A DNA stretch of 64,000 nt from the NCBI RefSeq assembly GCF_900143005.1, contig NZ_FRCS01000003.1:496001-560000 (forward strand). The letters run 5' to 3'. This document shows positions 52,142-60,374 of the stretch, in pieces. The notes beneath the pieces are model-generated. The model searched no databases and was not told the DNA's origin. It saw only the letters and a list, made by a program, of their open reading frames with translations. Numbering within the stretch: the first letter of the stretch is position 1; each line of letters starts with the position of its first letter. The stretch is from Cryptosporangium aurantiacum. GTDB taxonomy: Bacteria > Actinomycetota > Actinomycetes > Mycobacteriales > Cryptosporangiaceae. The position numbers and the translations under genes were made by a program.

Positions 52142-53208
52142 AGCTGCGCTCCCGTCGTGGTCAGTGCCCAGAGCGCGACGTCGTCCTCGCCCCGCAAGGT
52201 CGCACTGCCGAGACGCCGCTCCCAGTGGCGCTGGCTTCCGTCCTCGTCCCGCCACGCCCACAACCGGCGGGTGACGAGGTGGAGGGGGTGCTCCTGAGTG
52301 ATGCCGATCGCGCCGTGCAGCTGGTGGGCGATCTCCGCGACGACGCCTGCGGCCCGGGCCGTCACCGCGCGGGCCGCCGCAGCGGTCGCCGAGCGGGCCG
52401 CGACGCTGGGGCCGTCCGCGGTCGCGATCGCCGAAGCGACCGCGGCCAGTGCCAGGTCCCGTTCGAGGAGGGCATCGGCGGTCCGGTGCGCCACGGACTG
52501 GAAGGCTCGCAGCGGCCGGCCGAACTGGTGCCGGACGGCGACGTGTTCGGTGAGCAGCATGCACGCCCGCTCGAGCGCACCGCCGATCGCGGCCGCCCGC
52601 AATATCGCGCCACGGTCGGCCACGGCACGAAGGAGGTCGGCCGGCCCGAGCATCAGGTCGGTCACCGACACGCGGTCGAACGACAGGCGACCGCGCGGTG
52701 CTCCGGCGAGGTCCGCGCCGCCCGCCACCGACGCACGCACCCGGTCGGCGTCCAGCAGCGTCACCGCGGTCCACGGCGCGGCGTCCACCTCGACCGTGGC
52801 GACCACGAGCAACGGTGCGCCCGGCAGCCAGGAGACGGCCGGCACCGCACCGGAGAGTTCCCAGCCGTGTGACGCCGGGCGGACGGTGAGCCGGCCGCGA
52901 CCGGCTACCGCCATCGCTACGCCGTCCCGGACGACGTCGATCGGACGGCCGAGTCGCGCCAGCGTCCACCCGGCGAGGCCGGTGCGGACAAGGGGCAGCG
53001 CGCACGCGTGACGTCCCACACCGGCGGCGATCTCGGCGCCGTCGGCGAGGTCACCGCCGGAGCCGCCGGCCGATTCGGGGACCCCCACGAACGGCCAGCC
53101 GAGTCCGCTGACGGTCGTCCAGAGCGTCTCCGGCGGCGTGCCGCTGCCGAAATGCGGTGCGAGGACGTCGTCCACCACCTGTCGTACCTCGGCGCGGTAG
53201 GGAGTCAT
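52138..53208 (-). CDS. Acyl-CoA dehydrogenase, small subunit type
   Basis: A 356-aa protein with HQFGRPLRAFQSVAHRTADA and QLHGAIGITQEHPLHLVTRRL. The usual TWEH is TQEH here. ATG 53208 overlaps the stop of the preceding gene by four bases. It should pair with the 386-aa large-type subunit just upstream. Confidence 0.88.
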   Translation of the reverse strand: MTPYRAEVRQVVDDVLAPHFGSGTPPETLWTTVSGLGWPFVGVPESAGGSGGDLADGAEIAAGVGRHACALPLVRTGLAGWTLARLGRPIDVVRDGVAMAVAGRGRLTVRPASHGWELSGAVPAVSWLPGAPLLVVATVEVDAAPWTAVTLLDADRVRASVAGGADLAGAPRGRLSFDRVSVTDLMLGPADLLRAVADRGAILRAAAIGGALERACMLLTEHVAVRHQFGRPLRAFQSVAHRTADALLERDLALAAVASAIATADGPSVAARSATAAAARAVTARAAGVVAEIAHQLHGAIGITQEHPLHLVTRRLWAWRDEDGSQRHWERRLGSATLRGEDDVALWALTTTGAQL

Positions 53209-54365
53209 CGGGTACCTCCGGTGGATTCGGCGCGGCCGAGCACGGTCCGGAGCACGTCGGACGCTCCGCCGCGGACTGAGCCGGCGGGGACCGCGGTGAC
53301 GGCGTCGACCAGCAGGGCGGCGGCCGTCGCGTCCTCGAGCCCACCGGTCACGTCGAGCACGTACCGGCCCTCCTCGACGACGTCCTTCTCGAACTGCGCA
53401 CCGAGGACCTTGAGAGCCGCGGCCTCCCGGGTGGGGGCCGCACCGACGTCGATCGCCGCGGCCAGCGCGGTGGACAGCGCACGGAGCCCGGCCAGCCGGC
53501 CGGTCAACGCTCCGAGCCGCTCGACGGCGGCCCGGTCGGGGTGCCTGCGGACGGCGTCGACGAGTGCGGCCAGCAGCGGATAGGTGCTCAGATACCGCTC
53601 CGGGCCGCCGCGTTCGAACGCGAGCTGCTCGGTCACCTGTTTCCATCCGGCGCCGACCGTTCCCAGCACCCGATGCTCGGGCACGAATACCTCGTCGAGG
53701 AACACCTCGTTGAAGTGGTGTTCGCCGACGAGGTCCAGGATCGGCCGGACGGTGATCCCCGGCGTGTCCATGTCGACCAGGAACTCGGTCAGCCCCTCGT
53801 GGCGGGGGTCGGCCGGTCCGGTCCGGGCCAGCACGTACGCGTGAGTGGCCAGGTGAGCCGAGGTGGTCCAGGTCTTGGCGCCGCTGATCGACCACCCACC
53901 CGGCGCGGGCACCGCGCGGGTGCGGACCGCCGCGAGATCGGAACCGGCCTCGGTCTCGCTGAGGCCGAGGCAGACGAGGACCTCACCGCGGCAGATCGCC
54001 GGCAGGAACTCCCGCCGCAATCGCTCGGTGCCGTGGCGGAGGATCACCGGACCGATCTGCCGGTCGGCGGTCCAGTGCGCCCCGACCGGGGCACCGGCCC
54101 GGAGCAGTTCCTCGGTCACCGCGAGCCGGGCCACGTTTGAACGCCCGCCACCGCCGTACTCCTGCGGCCACGTCATTCCGATCCAGCCCTGAGCGGCCAC
54201 CGCGGCCGTGAAGCCCGAATCGACGCCGCGCATCCAGTTGTCGCAGCGCGGCGTGAACGAGGCCGCGCTCAGGAACGCACGGACCTCTCGCCGGAGTGCG
54301 GCCAGATCGTCGTCACGGACGTCAGATCGTCGCCGACCGGATGGGTGGGCTACTGCAGAGTGCAT
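53205..54365 (-). CDS. Acyl-CoA dehydrogenase, larger subunit type, atypical C-terminus
   Basis: A 386-aa acyl-CoA dehydrogenase with WPQEYGGGGRSNVARL, CLGLSETEAGSDLAAV and SISGAKTWTTSAH, but the C-terminal motif (usually GGTSEIQRNI) reads RGGASDVLRTVLG and the protein ends soon after. It is the first gene of the nine-gene operon. The start is uncertain: ATG 54365 has GGAGAGG directly adjacent, and a GTG at 54320 is possible. A TTGAC-N6-GTCAG palindrome begins 16 bp upstream of the ATG. Confidence 0.86.
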   Translation of the reverse strand: MHSAVAHPSGRRRSDVRDDDLAALRREVRAFLSAASFTPRCDNWMRGVDSGFTAAVAAQGWIGMTWPQEYGGGGRSNVARLAVTEELLRAGAPVGAHWTADRQIGPVILRHGTERLRREFLPAICRGEVLVCLGLSETEAGSDLAAVRTRAVPAPGGWSISGAKTWTTSAHLATHAYVLARTGPADPRHEGLTEFLVDMDTPGITVRPILDLVGEHHFNEVFLDEVFVPEHRVLGTVGAGWKQVTEQLAFERGGPERYLSTYPLLAALVDAVRRHPDRAAVERLGALTGRLAGLRALSTALAAAIDVGAAPTREAAALKVLGAQFEKDVVEEGRYVLDVTGGLEDATAAALLVDAVTAVPAGSVRGGASDVLRTVLGRAESTGGTR

Positions 54366-54380
54366 ACCTCTCCGATCGAC

Positions 54381-54396
54381 TTGACGAAACTGTCAG
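54381..54396. promoter_or_regulatory. TTGAC-N6-GTCAG palindrome upstream of the nine-gene operon
   Basis: TTGACGAAACTGTCAG, one base from a perfect palindrome. It lies 16-31 bp upstream of the acyl-CoA dehydrogenase start at 54365. Confidence 0.7.
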
Positions 54397-54448
54397 AACG
54401 TTAGCCAGCAGCATCGTATGGAGTCAACCGCCCGCTCGGACCGCCCGG

Positions 54449-54464
54449 TCGACACTATTGTCAA
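54449..54464. promoter_or_regulatory. TCGAC-N6-GTCAA palindrome upstream of CoA transferase
   Basis: TCGACACTATTGTCAA, one mismatch from the palindrome, in the same divergent gap as the site at 54381 and 87 bp upstream of the CaiB-type gene. Confidence 0.65.
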
Positions 54465-54550
54465 GTTCAAGGCCCATCCCTAGGCTGAACCGCCAATCGA
54501 CCGGAGCAACCCGTCGGTTCAGACGTCGGTCGCAGAGAGGCGGAGACGGC

Positions 54551-55765
54551 ATGAAGCAGACGATCCTGGAGGGCGTGCGGGTTATCGAACTCGCCGCCTG
54601 GACGTTCGTTCCCTCGGCGGGCGCGGTACTCGCCGACTGGGGCGCGGACGTGATCAAGATCGAGCACCCGGTGACCGGCGACCCCCAGCGTGGCCTGATC
54701 AGCTCCGGGATGGTCACCGGCGCCGACGGCGTCAACCACTTCATCGAGCAGCCCAACCGGGGCAAGCGGAGCCTCGGGCTGGACATCGGTTCCGAGCCGG
54801 GGCGCGAGGTGCTCTACAAGCTCGCCGCGCAGTCCGACGTGTTCATCACGAACCTCTTACCGGGCTCGCGCGAGCGGTCCGGTGTGGACGTCAACGATAT
54901 CCGCGCCCACAACCCGGACATCATCTACGCCCGCGGGCATGGGTACGGCGCCCGCGGCGCGCAGGCCGACCGCGGCGGTTTCGACCTGGCCGCGTACTGG
55001 GCGCGCGGTGGCCTCGGCGACTCGTTCATCGCGCGTGAGGGCGGCTATCCGCCGATCCAGCGACCGGCGTTCGGCGACGTCTACGCCGGCTTCGCGATCG
55101 CCGGCGGCATCGCGGCCGCCCTCTACCGGCGGCAGCGCACCGGTGAGACCTCGATCGTCGACGTGTCGCTGCTCGGCGCGGCGGTCTGGCAGCTCGCCCC
55201 GGACATCGTCGGGGCCGGCATCACCGGCGCGGCGATCCCGAAGTACGACCTGGCCGAGATGCCCAATCCCCTGGCCAGCATCTACCGGACCAGCGACGAC
55301 CGGTACCTCGCGCTGGTCGTGCTGCAGGCCGACCGGTTCTGGGCAGACGTCTGCCAGCGGCTCGGCCGTGCGGACCTCATCGACGACGAGCGCTTCGCCG
55401 ACGCGCGGGTCCGGTTCGCGAACCGGGGGGCCTGCGTCGCCGAGCTGCGAGCGACGTTCGGCGCGCAGCCGCTCGCGCACTGGGAGAAGGCTCTCGCCGA
55501 CTTCGAGGGCGTCTGGGACGTGTTCCGGACGGCACCGGAGCTCCACGACGATCCGCAGGTGGTCGCGAACGGGTACCTGCCGCAGGTGACGAACGGGAAC
55601 GGTGCGACGTTCGCACTGGCGGCCAATCCGGTCCAGTTCGACGAGCAGTCTCCGACGCTGACGCCCGCACCGGAACACGGGCAGCACACCGAGGAGATCC
55701 TGCTGGAGCTCGGGTACGACTGGGAGCAGATCGCCGCGATGAAGGCGGCGAACGCCACCACGTGA
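54551..55765 (+). CDS. CaiB/BaiF-type (class III) CoA transferase
   Basis: A 404-aa class III CoA transferase. It has the N-terminal EGVRVIELAAWTFVPSAGAVLADWGADVIKIEHP, cut here to its recognisable core VLADWGADVIKIEHP, then NRGKRSLGLD, GGFDLAAYWARGG with the likely catalytic Asp, and RRQRTGETSIVDVSLLGAA. It transfers CoA from one acid to another, an ATP-free way to activate the substrate. ATG 54551 has GGCGGAGA upstream. It is divergent from the nine-gene operon with two right-hand-family palindromes between them, and the TetR gene follows. Confidence 0.92.
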   Translation: MKQTILEGVRVIELAAWTFVPSAGAVLADWGADVIKIEHPVTGDPQRGLISSGMVTGADGVNHFIEQPNRGKRSLGLDIGSEPGREVLYKLAAQSDVFITNLLPGSRERSGVDVNDIRAHNPDIIYARGHGYGARGAQADRGGFDLAAYWARGGLGDSFIAREGGYPPIQRPAFGDVYAGFAIAGGIAAALYRRQRTGETSIVDVSLLGAAVWQLAPDIVGAGITGAAIPKYDLAEMPNPLASIYRTSDDRYLALVVLQADRFWADVCQRLGRADLIDDERFADARVRFANRGACVAELRATFGAQPLAHWEKALADFEGVWDVFRTAPELHDDPQVVANGYLPQVTNGNGATFALAANPVQFDEQSPTLTPAPEHGQHTEEILLELGYDWEQIAAMKAANATT

Positions 55766-55775
55766 GCCCGTTAAC

Positions 55776-55791
55776 TTGACATAGTCGTCAA
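55776..55791. promoter_or_regulatory. Perfect TTGAC-N6-GTCAA palindrome upstream of tetR
   Basis: TTGACATAGTCGTCAA, both halves perfect, 11 bp after the CoA transferase stop and 82 bp upstream of the TetR start. It suggests the regulator controls its own gene through the same site found at the other right-hand promoters. Confidence 0.75.
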
Positions 55792-55872
55792 TCCGGCGTC
55801 GAATAAGAATCTCGCTCGCCGTCGCCGCCGGGAGAGGAACACTGCCTGCACAGGCGGTCCAGGTCAGCCGCC

Positions 55873-56559
55873 GTGGAGGGCACCATCGACGCGCAACTGT
55901 CCGACGACATCCCGGGAACCGCCGCCGAGGAGACTGCCCTCGGCGGCGGCGTCCTCACGGCCGACGACGCGGCGCTCGGCGAACGAGCCGCCCGGACCCG
56001 CACCGCGATCCTCGAGGCGACCCGCAAGCTTTTCCTCGACAAGGGTTACGCCGGGACCCGGATCAACAACATCACCGACGCGTGCGGCATCTCCCGCGCC
56101 GGGTTCTACACGTACTTCCGGGACAAGCGGGAGGTGTTCACCGTCCTCGGCGAGCAGACCTTCCGCGACATCCTGCTCGTGGTCGGTGAGCTGGAGCGGC
56201 TCCCGCAGCCGTGCGGCGTCGCGGAGGTGTCAGCCTGGGTCCGGCAGTACTTCGATTTCATGGACGTCCACGGCGCGTTCATCTTCTCCTCGGCGCAGTC
56301 AGCTCCCGACGACGAGGAGTTCCGGAACAGCACGGCCCGCCTGCAGATGCGCGTCGCCTGGATGATCGGGATGAGCCTGCGCGGCCGGCAGGTCGTGCCC
56401 ACCGACGCCCCGGAGGCACTCGGGCTGACCGTCAACGCGATGCTCGACCGTGCGTGGTACTTCTGCCGGGGCCAGAGGCTGCCGGTGGACGAGAACGACA
56501 TGGTGCGGACGCTGGCGACCACGATCCTCGGCACGCTGACCAGCACAACGACCGACTGA
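55873..56559 (+). CDS. TetR-family regulator, candidate master regulator of the right-hand regulon
   Basis: A 228-aa TetR protein with a 40-residue N-terminal extension, then the DNA-binding domain (RTAILEATRKLFLDKGYAGT, with NNITDACGISRAGFYTYF as helix-turn-helix). The C-terminal half has aromatic residues suited to a large hydrophobic ligand. The GTG 55873 start is uncertain since no strong ribosome site is visible. A perfect palindrome lies in its promoter and the same palindrome occurs at all the main promoters from 40 to 62 kb, so it is the best candidate for the regulator, perhaps released by a pathway CoA ester (inference). Confidence 0.88.
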   Translation: MEGTIDAQLSDDIPGTAAEETALGGGVLTADDAALGERAARTRTAILEATRKLFLDKGYAGTRINNITDACGISRAGFYTYFRDKREVFTVLGEQTFRDILLVVGELERLPQPCGVAEVSAWVRQYFDFMDVHGAFIFSSAQSAPDDEEFRNSTARLQMRVAWMIGMSLRGRQVVPTDAPEALGLTVNAMLDRAWYFCRGQRLPVDENDMVRTLATTILGTLTSTTTD

Positions 56560-56561
56560 GA

Positions 56562-56590
56562 CGGTACGGCCCCGGACGGGGGCCGTACCG
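56562..56590. terminator. Perfect 12-bp hairpin between convergent genes
   Basis: CGGTACGGCCCC (56562-56573) pairs with 56579-56590 around a 5-base loop, directly after the TetR stop and before the stop of the convergent ligase gene at 56598. Confidence 0.85.
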
Positions 56591-56597
56591 CTCGGCG

Positions 56598-58166
56598 TCA
56601 GACCGGGCCGGACGTGGCGTAGCGGCGGCGGAGCTCGGACTTGGCAACCTTGGCCAGGCCGGTACGCGGCAACGCGTCGACGACCTCGAGCTGCTCGGGC
56701 AGCTTCTGCTTCATCAGCCCCGCGTCCAGCAGCCAGGCGTTGAGCGTCGCCAGGTCGGGGTCGGGGTGGCCCGCGGGCGGGGCGACCACCGCGCAGACGC
56801 GTTCGCCGCGCACGGCGTCGGGCACGCCGATCACCGCGACCTCGGCTACGGCCGGGTGGGAGGCGAGCAGCTGCTCGATCTCCTGCGGGGCGATGTTCTC
56901 GGCGTTGCGGATGATCAGGTCCTTGACCCGGCCGACGACTTCGATCGGCCCGTCCGGGTGGAATCGTCCGAGGTCGCCGGTCCGGAACCACCCGTCGTCG
57001 GTGAACGCGGCCGCGGTCTCCGCCGGGTCGGTGTAGCCGCGGCAGACCCCGGCACCGCTGACCTGCACCTCACCGATCTGTCCCGGCGCGACCGGCGTTC
57101 CGTCGGCGTCGACCAGCCGGACGGTGTTGCCCGGCAGCACCCGGCCGTCGGTCGCGGCCAGCACGTCCGGTGGATCGCTGGGCCGGGCGACGGCGATCAT
57201 CGGTACCTCGGTCATCCCGTAGTCGTGCGCGAGCACTGCGTCCAACACGTCCCGGACCTCGCCGAAGAGCGCCGGGGAGCACGGCGCGCCGCCGCCCTTG
57301 AGCGTCCGCAGGGTCGGCAGCACCGGCTCTCCCGGATTCGCCCGCGCCACCGCGACCAGCGCGCTGTAGAACGGCGGCGCGCCCCCGGTGGTGGTGACGC
57401 CGTACCGCCGGAACAGCGGGACCGCCTCGGCCGGGACGAACGCCTCCAGGAGCAGCGCCGGGAACCCACCGGCGAGCATCGCGATCAGGTACTCGACGCC
57501 GCCGACGTGCGCGACCGGGAAGCCGATCGCGGCCACCTCACCGTCGGTCCGCCCGAGTTCCCCGTGGCCGGCGAACCCGAGCCCGGTCGAGAGCAGGGTC
57601 GCGTCGGTGTGCTGGGCGCCCTTCGGCGCGCCGGTCGACCCGGAGGTGAAGTAGATCCAGGCCACCTGATCCGGATCCGCCGGCTGCGCCGCCAGGCCGA
57701 CCGGCGCTGCTTCCGGCGCACTGGCGTCGATCACCACCGTCCGGGGTGACGGGCCTCCGGCCGCGGCGACGCGTGCCGCCAGCTCGACGTAGTCCGTTCC
57801 CCGCCAGATCCCCGGGACGAGGAACACCTCGGCGCCACTCCCCGCCAGTGCCGCCGACACCTCGCGCTCCCGGTACAGCGGAATGATCGGTGCCTGGACC
57901 GCGCCGAGGCGACGGAGCGCGGCCATCACCAGCAGCGTGCTGGTCCGGGTCGGCAGTTGCCAGGCCACCCGGGTGCCCGGCCCGATGCCCTCGGCGGACA
58001 GCGCGGCTGCGACCCGTCGTGATCGGTCCGCGAACTGCGCGCAGGTCACGGTCGTGCCGTCGGCCTCGATCAGCAGCGGGGCGTCCGGAGTGGCGTCGGC
58101 CCGGGCGTCGATCAGATCGGCGAACGTGGACGCGGTCAGCAACCAGGGAGCGTTGTCGGCAATCAT
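56598..58166 (-). CDS. AMP-forming acyl-CoA ligase (FadD-like)
   Basis: A 522-aa ANL enzyme. It has IYFTSGSTGAPKGAQH as P-loop, the TEVP region of YGMTEVPM, WFRTGDLGRFHPDGP, GRVKDLIIRNAENIAPQEIE, and a C-terminal RTGLAKVAKSEL with the probable catalytic Lys. ATG 58166 has GGAGG upstream. It is the last gene of the DUF35/Ltp2-like/MaoC operon and likely feeds that module by making the acyl-CoA. Its motifs resemble the ligase at 28122 more than the one at 10768. Confidence 0.92.
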   Translation of the reverse strand: MIADNAPWLLTASTFADLIDARADATPDAPLLIEADGTTVTCAQFADRSRRVAAALSAEGIGPGTRVAWQLPTRTSTLLVMAALRRLGAVQAPIIPLYREREVSAALAGSGAEVFLVPGIWRGTDYVELAARVAAAGGPSPRTVVIDASAPEAAPVGLAAQPADPDQVAWIYFTSGSTGAPKGAQHTDATLLSTGLGFAGHGELGRTDGEVAAIGFPVAHVGGVEYLIAMLAGGFPALLLEAFVPAEAVPLFRRYGVTTTGGAPPFYSALVAVARANPGEPVLPTLRTLKGGGAPCSPALFGEVRDVLDAVLAHDYGMTEVPMIAVARPSDPPDVLAATDGRVLPGNTVRLVDADGTPVAPGQIGEVQVSGAGVCRGYTDPAETAAAFTDDGWFRTGDLGRFHPDGPIEVVGRVKDLIIRNAENIAPQEIEQLLASHPAVAEVAVIGVPDAVRGERVCAVVAPPAGHPDPDLATLNAWLLDAGLMKQKLPEQLEVVDALPRTGLAKVAKSELRRRYATSGPV

Positions 58167-58193
58167 CGTCGACCTCCAGGGAACGACGCGGTC

Positions 58194-58664
58194 TCAGCCG
58201 GCGTCGGCGGGGAAGTAGTACCGGCTGACCAGGTCGGCGACGCAGGCCGGTTTGCGTTCGCCGTCGACCTCGATCACCGTGTGCAGCACCAGCTGCACCG
58301 TGGTCGCGTCGACCCGTTCGAGCTCGGTCATCGTGCAGCGGGCCCGGACCCGGCTGCCGACGCGTACCGGCGCCGGAAACCGGACCCGGTTGAGCCCGTA
58401 GTTGACGCCCATTCGCGCACCCTCGATCCGGCGCAGCCGTGCGGCGAAGTACGGGATCAGGGAGACGGTGAGGAAGCCGTGCGCGACGGTTGCGCCGAAT
58501 GGGCCGGCGGCGCCCCGCTCCGGGTCGACGTGGATCCACTGGTGGTCCTCGGTGACGTCGGCGAACCCGTCCACTCGGGGCTGCTCTACCGGGAACCAGT
58601 CGGTCGGGCCGAGTTCCCGGCCGAGCGCCTTCTCCAGCTCGGCGATGCTCCGGAAGATCTCCAC
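58194..58664 (-). CDS. MaoC-like (R-specific) enoyl-CoA hydratase
   Basis: A 156-aa single hot-dog-fold hydratase. The hydratase-2 motif is present as FADVTEDHQWIHVDPERG with the catalytic Asp and His, followed by GPFGATVAHGFLTVSLIP. It adds water to a trans-2-enoyl-CoA. GTG 58664 has AGGAGCG upstream. With the Ltp2-like and DUF35 genes just upstream it forms a hydratase-aldolase set comparable to ChsH1-ChsH2/Ltp2 of sterol side-chain breakdown, although here the DUF35 domain is a separate protein. Confidence 0.92.
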   Translation of the reverse strand: MEIFRSIAELEKALGRELGPTDWFPVEQPRVDGFADVTEDHQWIHVDPERGAAGPFGATVAHGFLTVSLIPYFAARLRRIEGARMGVNYGLNRVRFPAPVRVGSRVRARCTMTELERVDATTVQLVLHTVIEVDGERKPACVADLVSRYYFPADAG

Positions 58665-58672
58665 GCTCGCTC

Positions 58673-59863
58673 CTAGTCGCGGCTGAGCAGCATCGCGCCG
58701 GCCACCGGTCCCCCACCGACGCCGACCGCGGCGACGCTCGGGCTACCGGCCTGGCGTTCTCCGCCCTCCTGCCACAGCTGAACGCACGCCTCGTGCAGGA
58801 ATCCCATGCCGTGCAGACGGCCACCGGACAGCTGGCCCCCGCTGGTGTTCAGCGGCAGCGAACCGTCGAGCGCGATCCGCTCTCCGCCCTCCACGAACGC
58901 GCCGACCTTGCCCCGTTCGCAGAAGCCGAGCGCCTCCAGCCACATCACGGTGAGGAAGCTGAAACCGTCGTAGAGCTGAGCCACGTCGACGTCGCCCGGC
59001 CGGAGGGTCGTCCGCTCCCACAGCGTCGCCGCGGCGTCGTGTGCGGCCATCGTGGTGAGGTCGGTCCGCTGGTCCCAGGTCGCTCGCTCGAACATGCCGG
59101 TGCCGACCGACTCCACCGTGAGCGGGTCACGGCGCAGCCCGGCTGCGGCCTCCCGCCGGGACACGATGACCGCGGTCGCACCGTCGCACGGCACGTCGCA
59201 GTCGTAGAGACAGAGCGGCTCGGAGATCATCCGGGCGGCCAGGTACTCGTCCATCGTCATGGGCGCCCGGTAGACCGCGTCCGGGTTCACGCCCGCGTTG
59301 CGCCGGGCGTTGAGCGCGATCCAGCCGAGCTGCTCCCGGGTCAGGCCGAAATCGTGCATGTAGCGCTGAGCGGGCATCGCCAGCCAGTTGGCCGCCGACA
59401 CCGCGCCGAACGGACCGGTCCACTCCAGGTGCGCCGGGAGCTGTTGCCCGTCGCCGAGCAACACCGAGGCCCGACCACCGGTCGCCTGGGCGGTGGACTC
59501 CCAGACCGAGCGGAACACCAGCACGTGGTCGGCGAGGCCGAGCGCCACCGCCATGCACGCCTCGATCGCCGGGCCGATCTGCGCGGCGGTCTCCGTGCTG
59601 CTCAGGTACCAGCGGCTGCGCAGACCGAGTGCGTTGCGCAGCTCGTGCACCGACGCGCCGGAGAAGCCCCGGTCGGGCACTCCCGGCCCCGGATAACTGG
59701 CCACCCCGTCGATGTCGTCCGGAGTCAGTCCGGCATCCGCGATCGCACGCAGCGCCGCCTCGATCGTCAGCTCCAGGCCGGTCCGCCCGAGCCGGCGCCC
59801 GACCTGTGACTTGCCCGCCCCGGTGAGTACCGCCCGACCCTCGAACGGGCCGCCGCGGCTCAC
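58673..59863 (-). CDS. Ltp2-like thiolase-fold aldolase, no nucleophilic Cys
   Basis: A 396-aa thiolase-fold protein. The nucleophile region reads SSTETAAQIGPAIEA, without Cys, and the HDCFT region reads QLYDGFSF, with Tyr for His. The C-terminal motif is GGQLSGGRLHGMG. These are hallmarks of the Ltp2 group, which performs retro-aldol release of propionyl-CoA or similar from a 3-hydroxyacyl-CoA together with a DUF35 partner; the partner is encoded by the overlapping upstream gene. GTG 59863 overlaps its stop (GTGA). The step would follow the MaoC hydration. Confidence 0.88.
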   Translation of the reverse strand: MSRGGPFEGRAVLTGAGKSQVGRRLGRTGLELTIEAALRAIADAGLTPDDIDGVASYPGPGVPDRGFSGASVHELRNALGLRSRWYLSSTETAAQIGPAIEACMAVALGLADHVLVFRSVWESTAQATGGRASVLLGDGQQLPAHLEWTGPFGAVSAANWLAMPAQRYMHDFGLTREQLGWIALNARRNAGVNPDAVYRAPMTMDEYLAARMISEPLCLYDCDVPCDGATAVIVSRREAAAGLRRDPLTVESVGTGMFERATWDQRTDLTTMAAHDAAATLWERTTLRPGDVDVAQLYDGFSFLTVMWLEALGFCERGKVGAFVEGGERIALDGSLPLNTSGGQLSGGRLHGMGFLHEACVQLWQEGGERQAGSPSVAAVGVGGGPVAGAMLLSRD

Positions 59864-60288
59864 CGTCCGCTCCCGGCCGGACGGAAGAGGGGAAGCCAGA
59901 CGTCGTCCCACTGCTCGAAGAACACCGCGACCTCCAGCCCGACCGCCGCGTCCTCGAGCGGCAGATCCACCACGTTGCTCGTCAGCCGGACATCCGGCTC
60001 CTCGGCGATCTCGACCATCGCGATCAGGTACGGCGGCGGGAGCGTGGGAATCCACGGCTGCCGGTTGACGGTGAACGCAGCGATTCGTCCACGGCCGGAT
60101 ACCGGCTCCGGCCCCACGTCGAGACTCCGGCAGCGGAAGCAGGCCGGCGCCGGCGGGTGGAACCACCGTCCGCAGGACCGGCAGCGGTGGATGAGCAGGT
60201 GTCCTCGCTCGCCGCCGGTCCAGAAGGCGCGGGACTCCGTGGTCGGGACGGGCAGCAGTCGCTGCGCCGGTCGGGCGTAGGGGAGCAC
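59860..60288 (-). CDS. DUF35 OB-fold protein with intact zinc ribbon
   Basis: A 142-aa DUF35 protein. An N-terminal helix (PVPTTESRAFWTGGERGH) leads to a zinc ribbon with four Cys (CRSCGRWFHPPAPACFRC) and the OB-fold (GRGRIAAFTVNRQPWIP). GTG 60288 is preferred over GTG 60306 because CGGAGG lies five bases upstream. It is the likely obligatory partner of the Ltp2-like protein. It heads a four-gene operon under a perfect palindrome at 60357. Confidence 0.88.
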   Translation of the reverse strand: MLPYARPAQRLLPVPTTESRAFWTGGERGHLLIHRCRSCGRWFHPPAPACFRCRSLDVGPEPVSGRGRIAAFTVNRQPWIPTLPPPYLIAMVEIAEEPDVRLTSNVVDLPLEDAAVGLEVAVFFEQWDDVWLPLFRPAGSGR

Positions 60289-60300
60289 GCGACCTCCGTT

Positions 60301-60345
60301 GGTCACTTCGGTGTGGTGCCGGCGTCGGAAGCCGGCACGGTGACC
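60301..60345. terminator. Leader hairpin between amidohydrolase and DUF35 operon
   Basis: GTGCCGGC (60316-60323) pairs with 60331-60338, and an outer GGTCAC/GTGACC pair (60301-60306, 60340-60345) extends it. It may end the amidohydrolase transcript or shape the leader of the downstream operon. Confidence 0.5.
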
Positions 60346-60356
60346 CTAGGGCCGAC

Positions 60357-60372
60357 TTGACACAATCGTCAA
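60357..60372. promoter_or_regulatory. Perfect TTGAC-N6-GTCAA palindrome upstream of DUF35/Ltp2 operon
   Basis: TTGACACAATCGTCAA, directly after the amidohydrolase stop at 60375 and 69 bp upstream of the DUF35 start. It marks a promoter for the four-gene operon. Confidence 0.75.
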
Positions 60373-60374
60373 CG

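Noticed and set aside
54318-54330. A GTCAGA inside the start region of the acyl-CoA dehydrogenase at 53205.
   Set aside because: It has no matching left half and is probably coding sequence; the region's real sites are the palindromes at 54381 and 54449.
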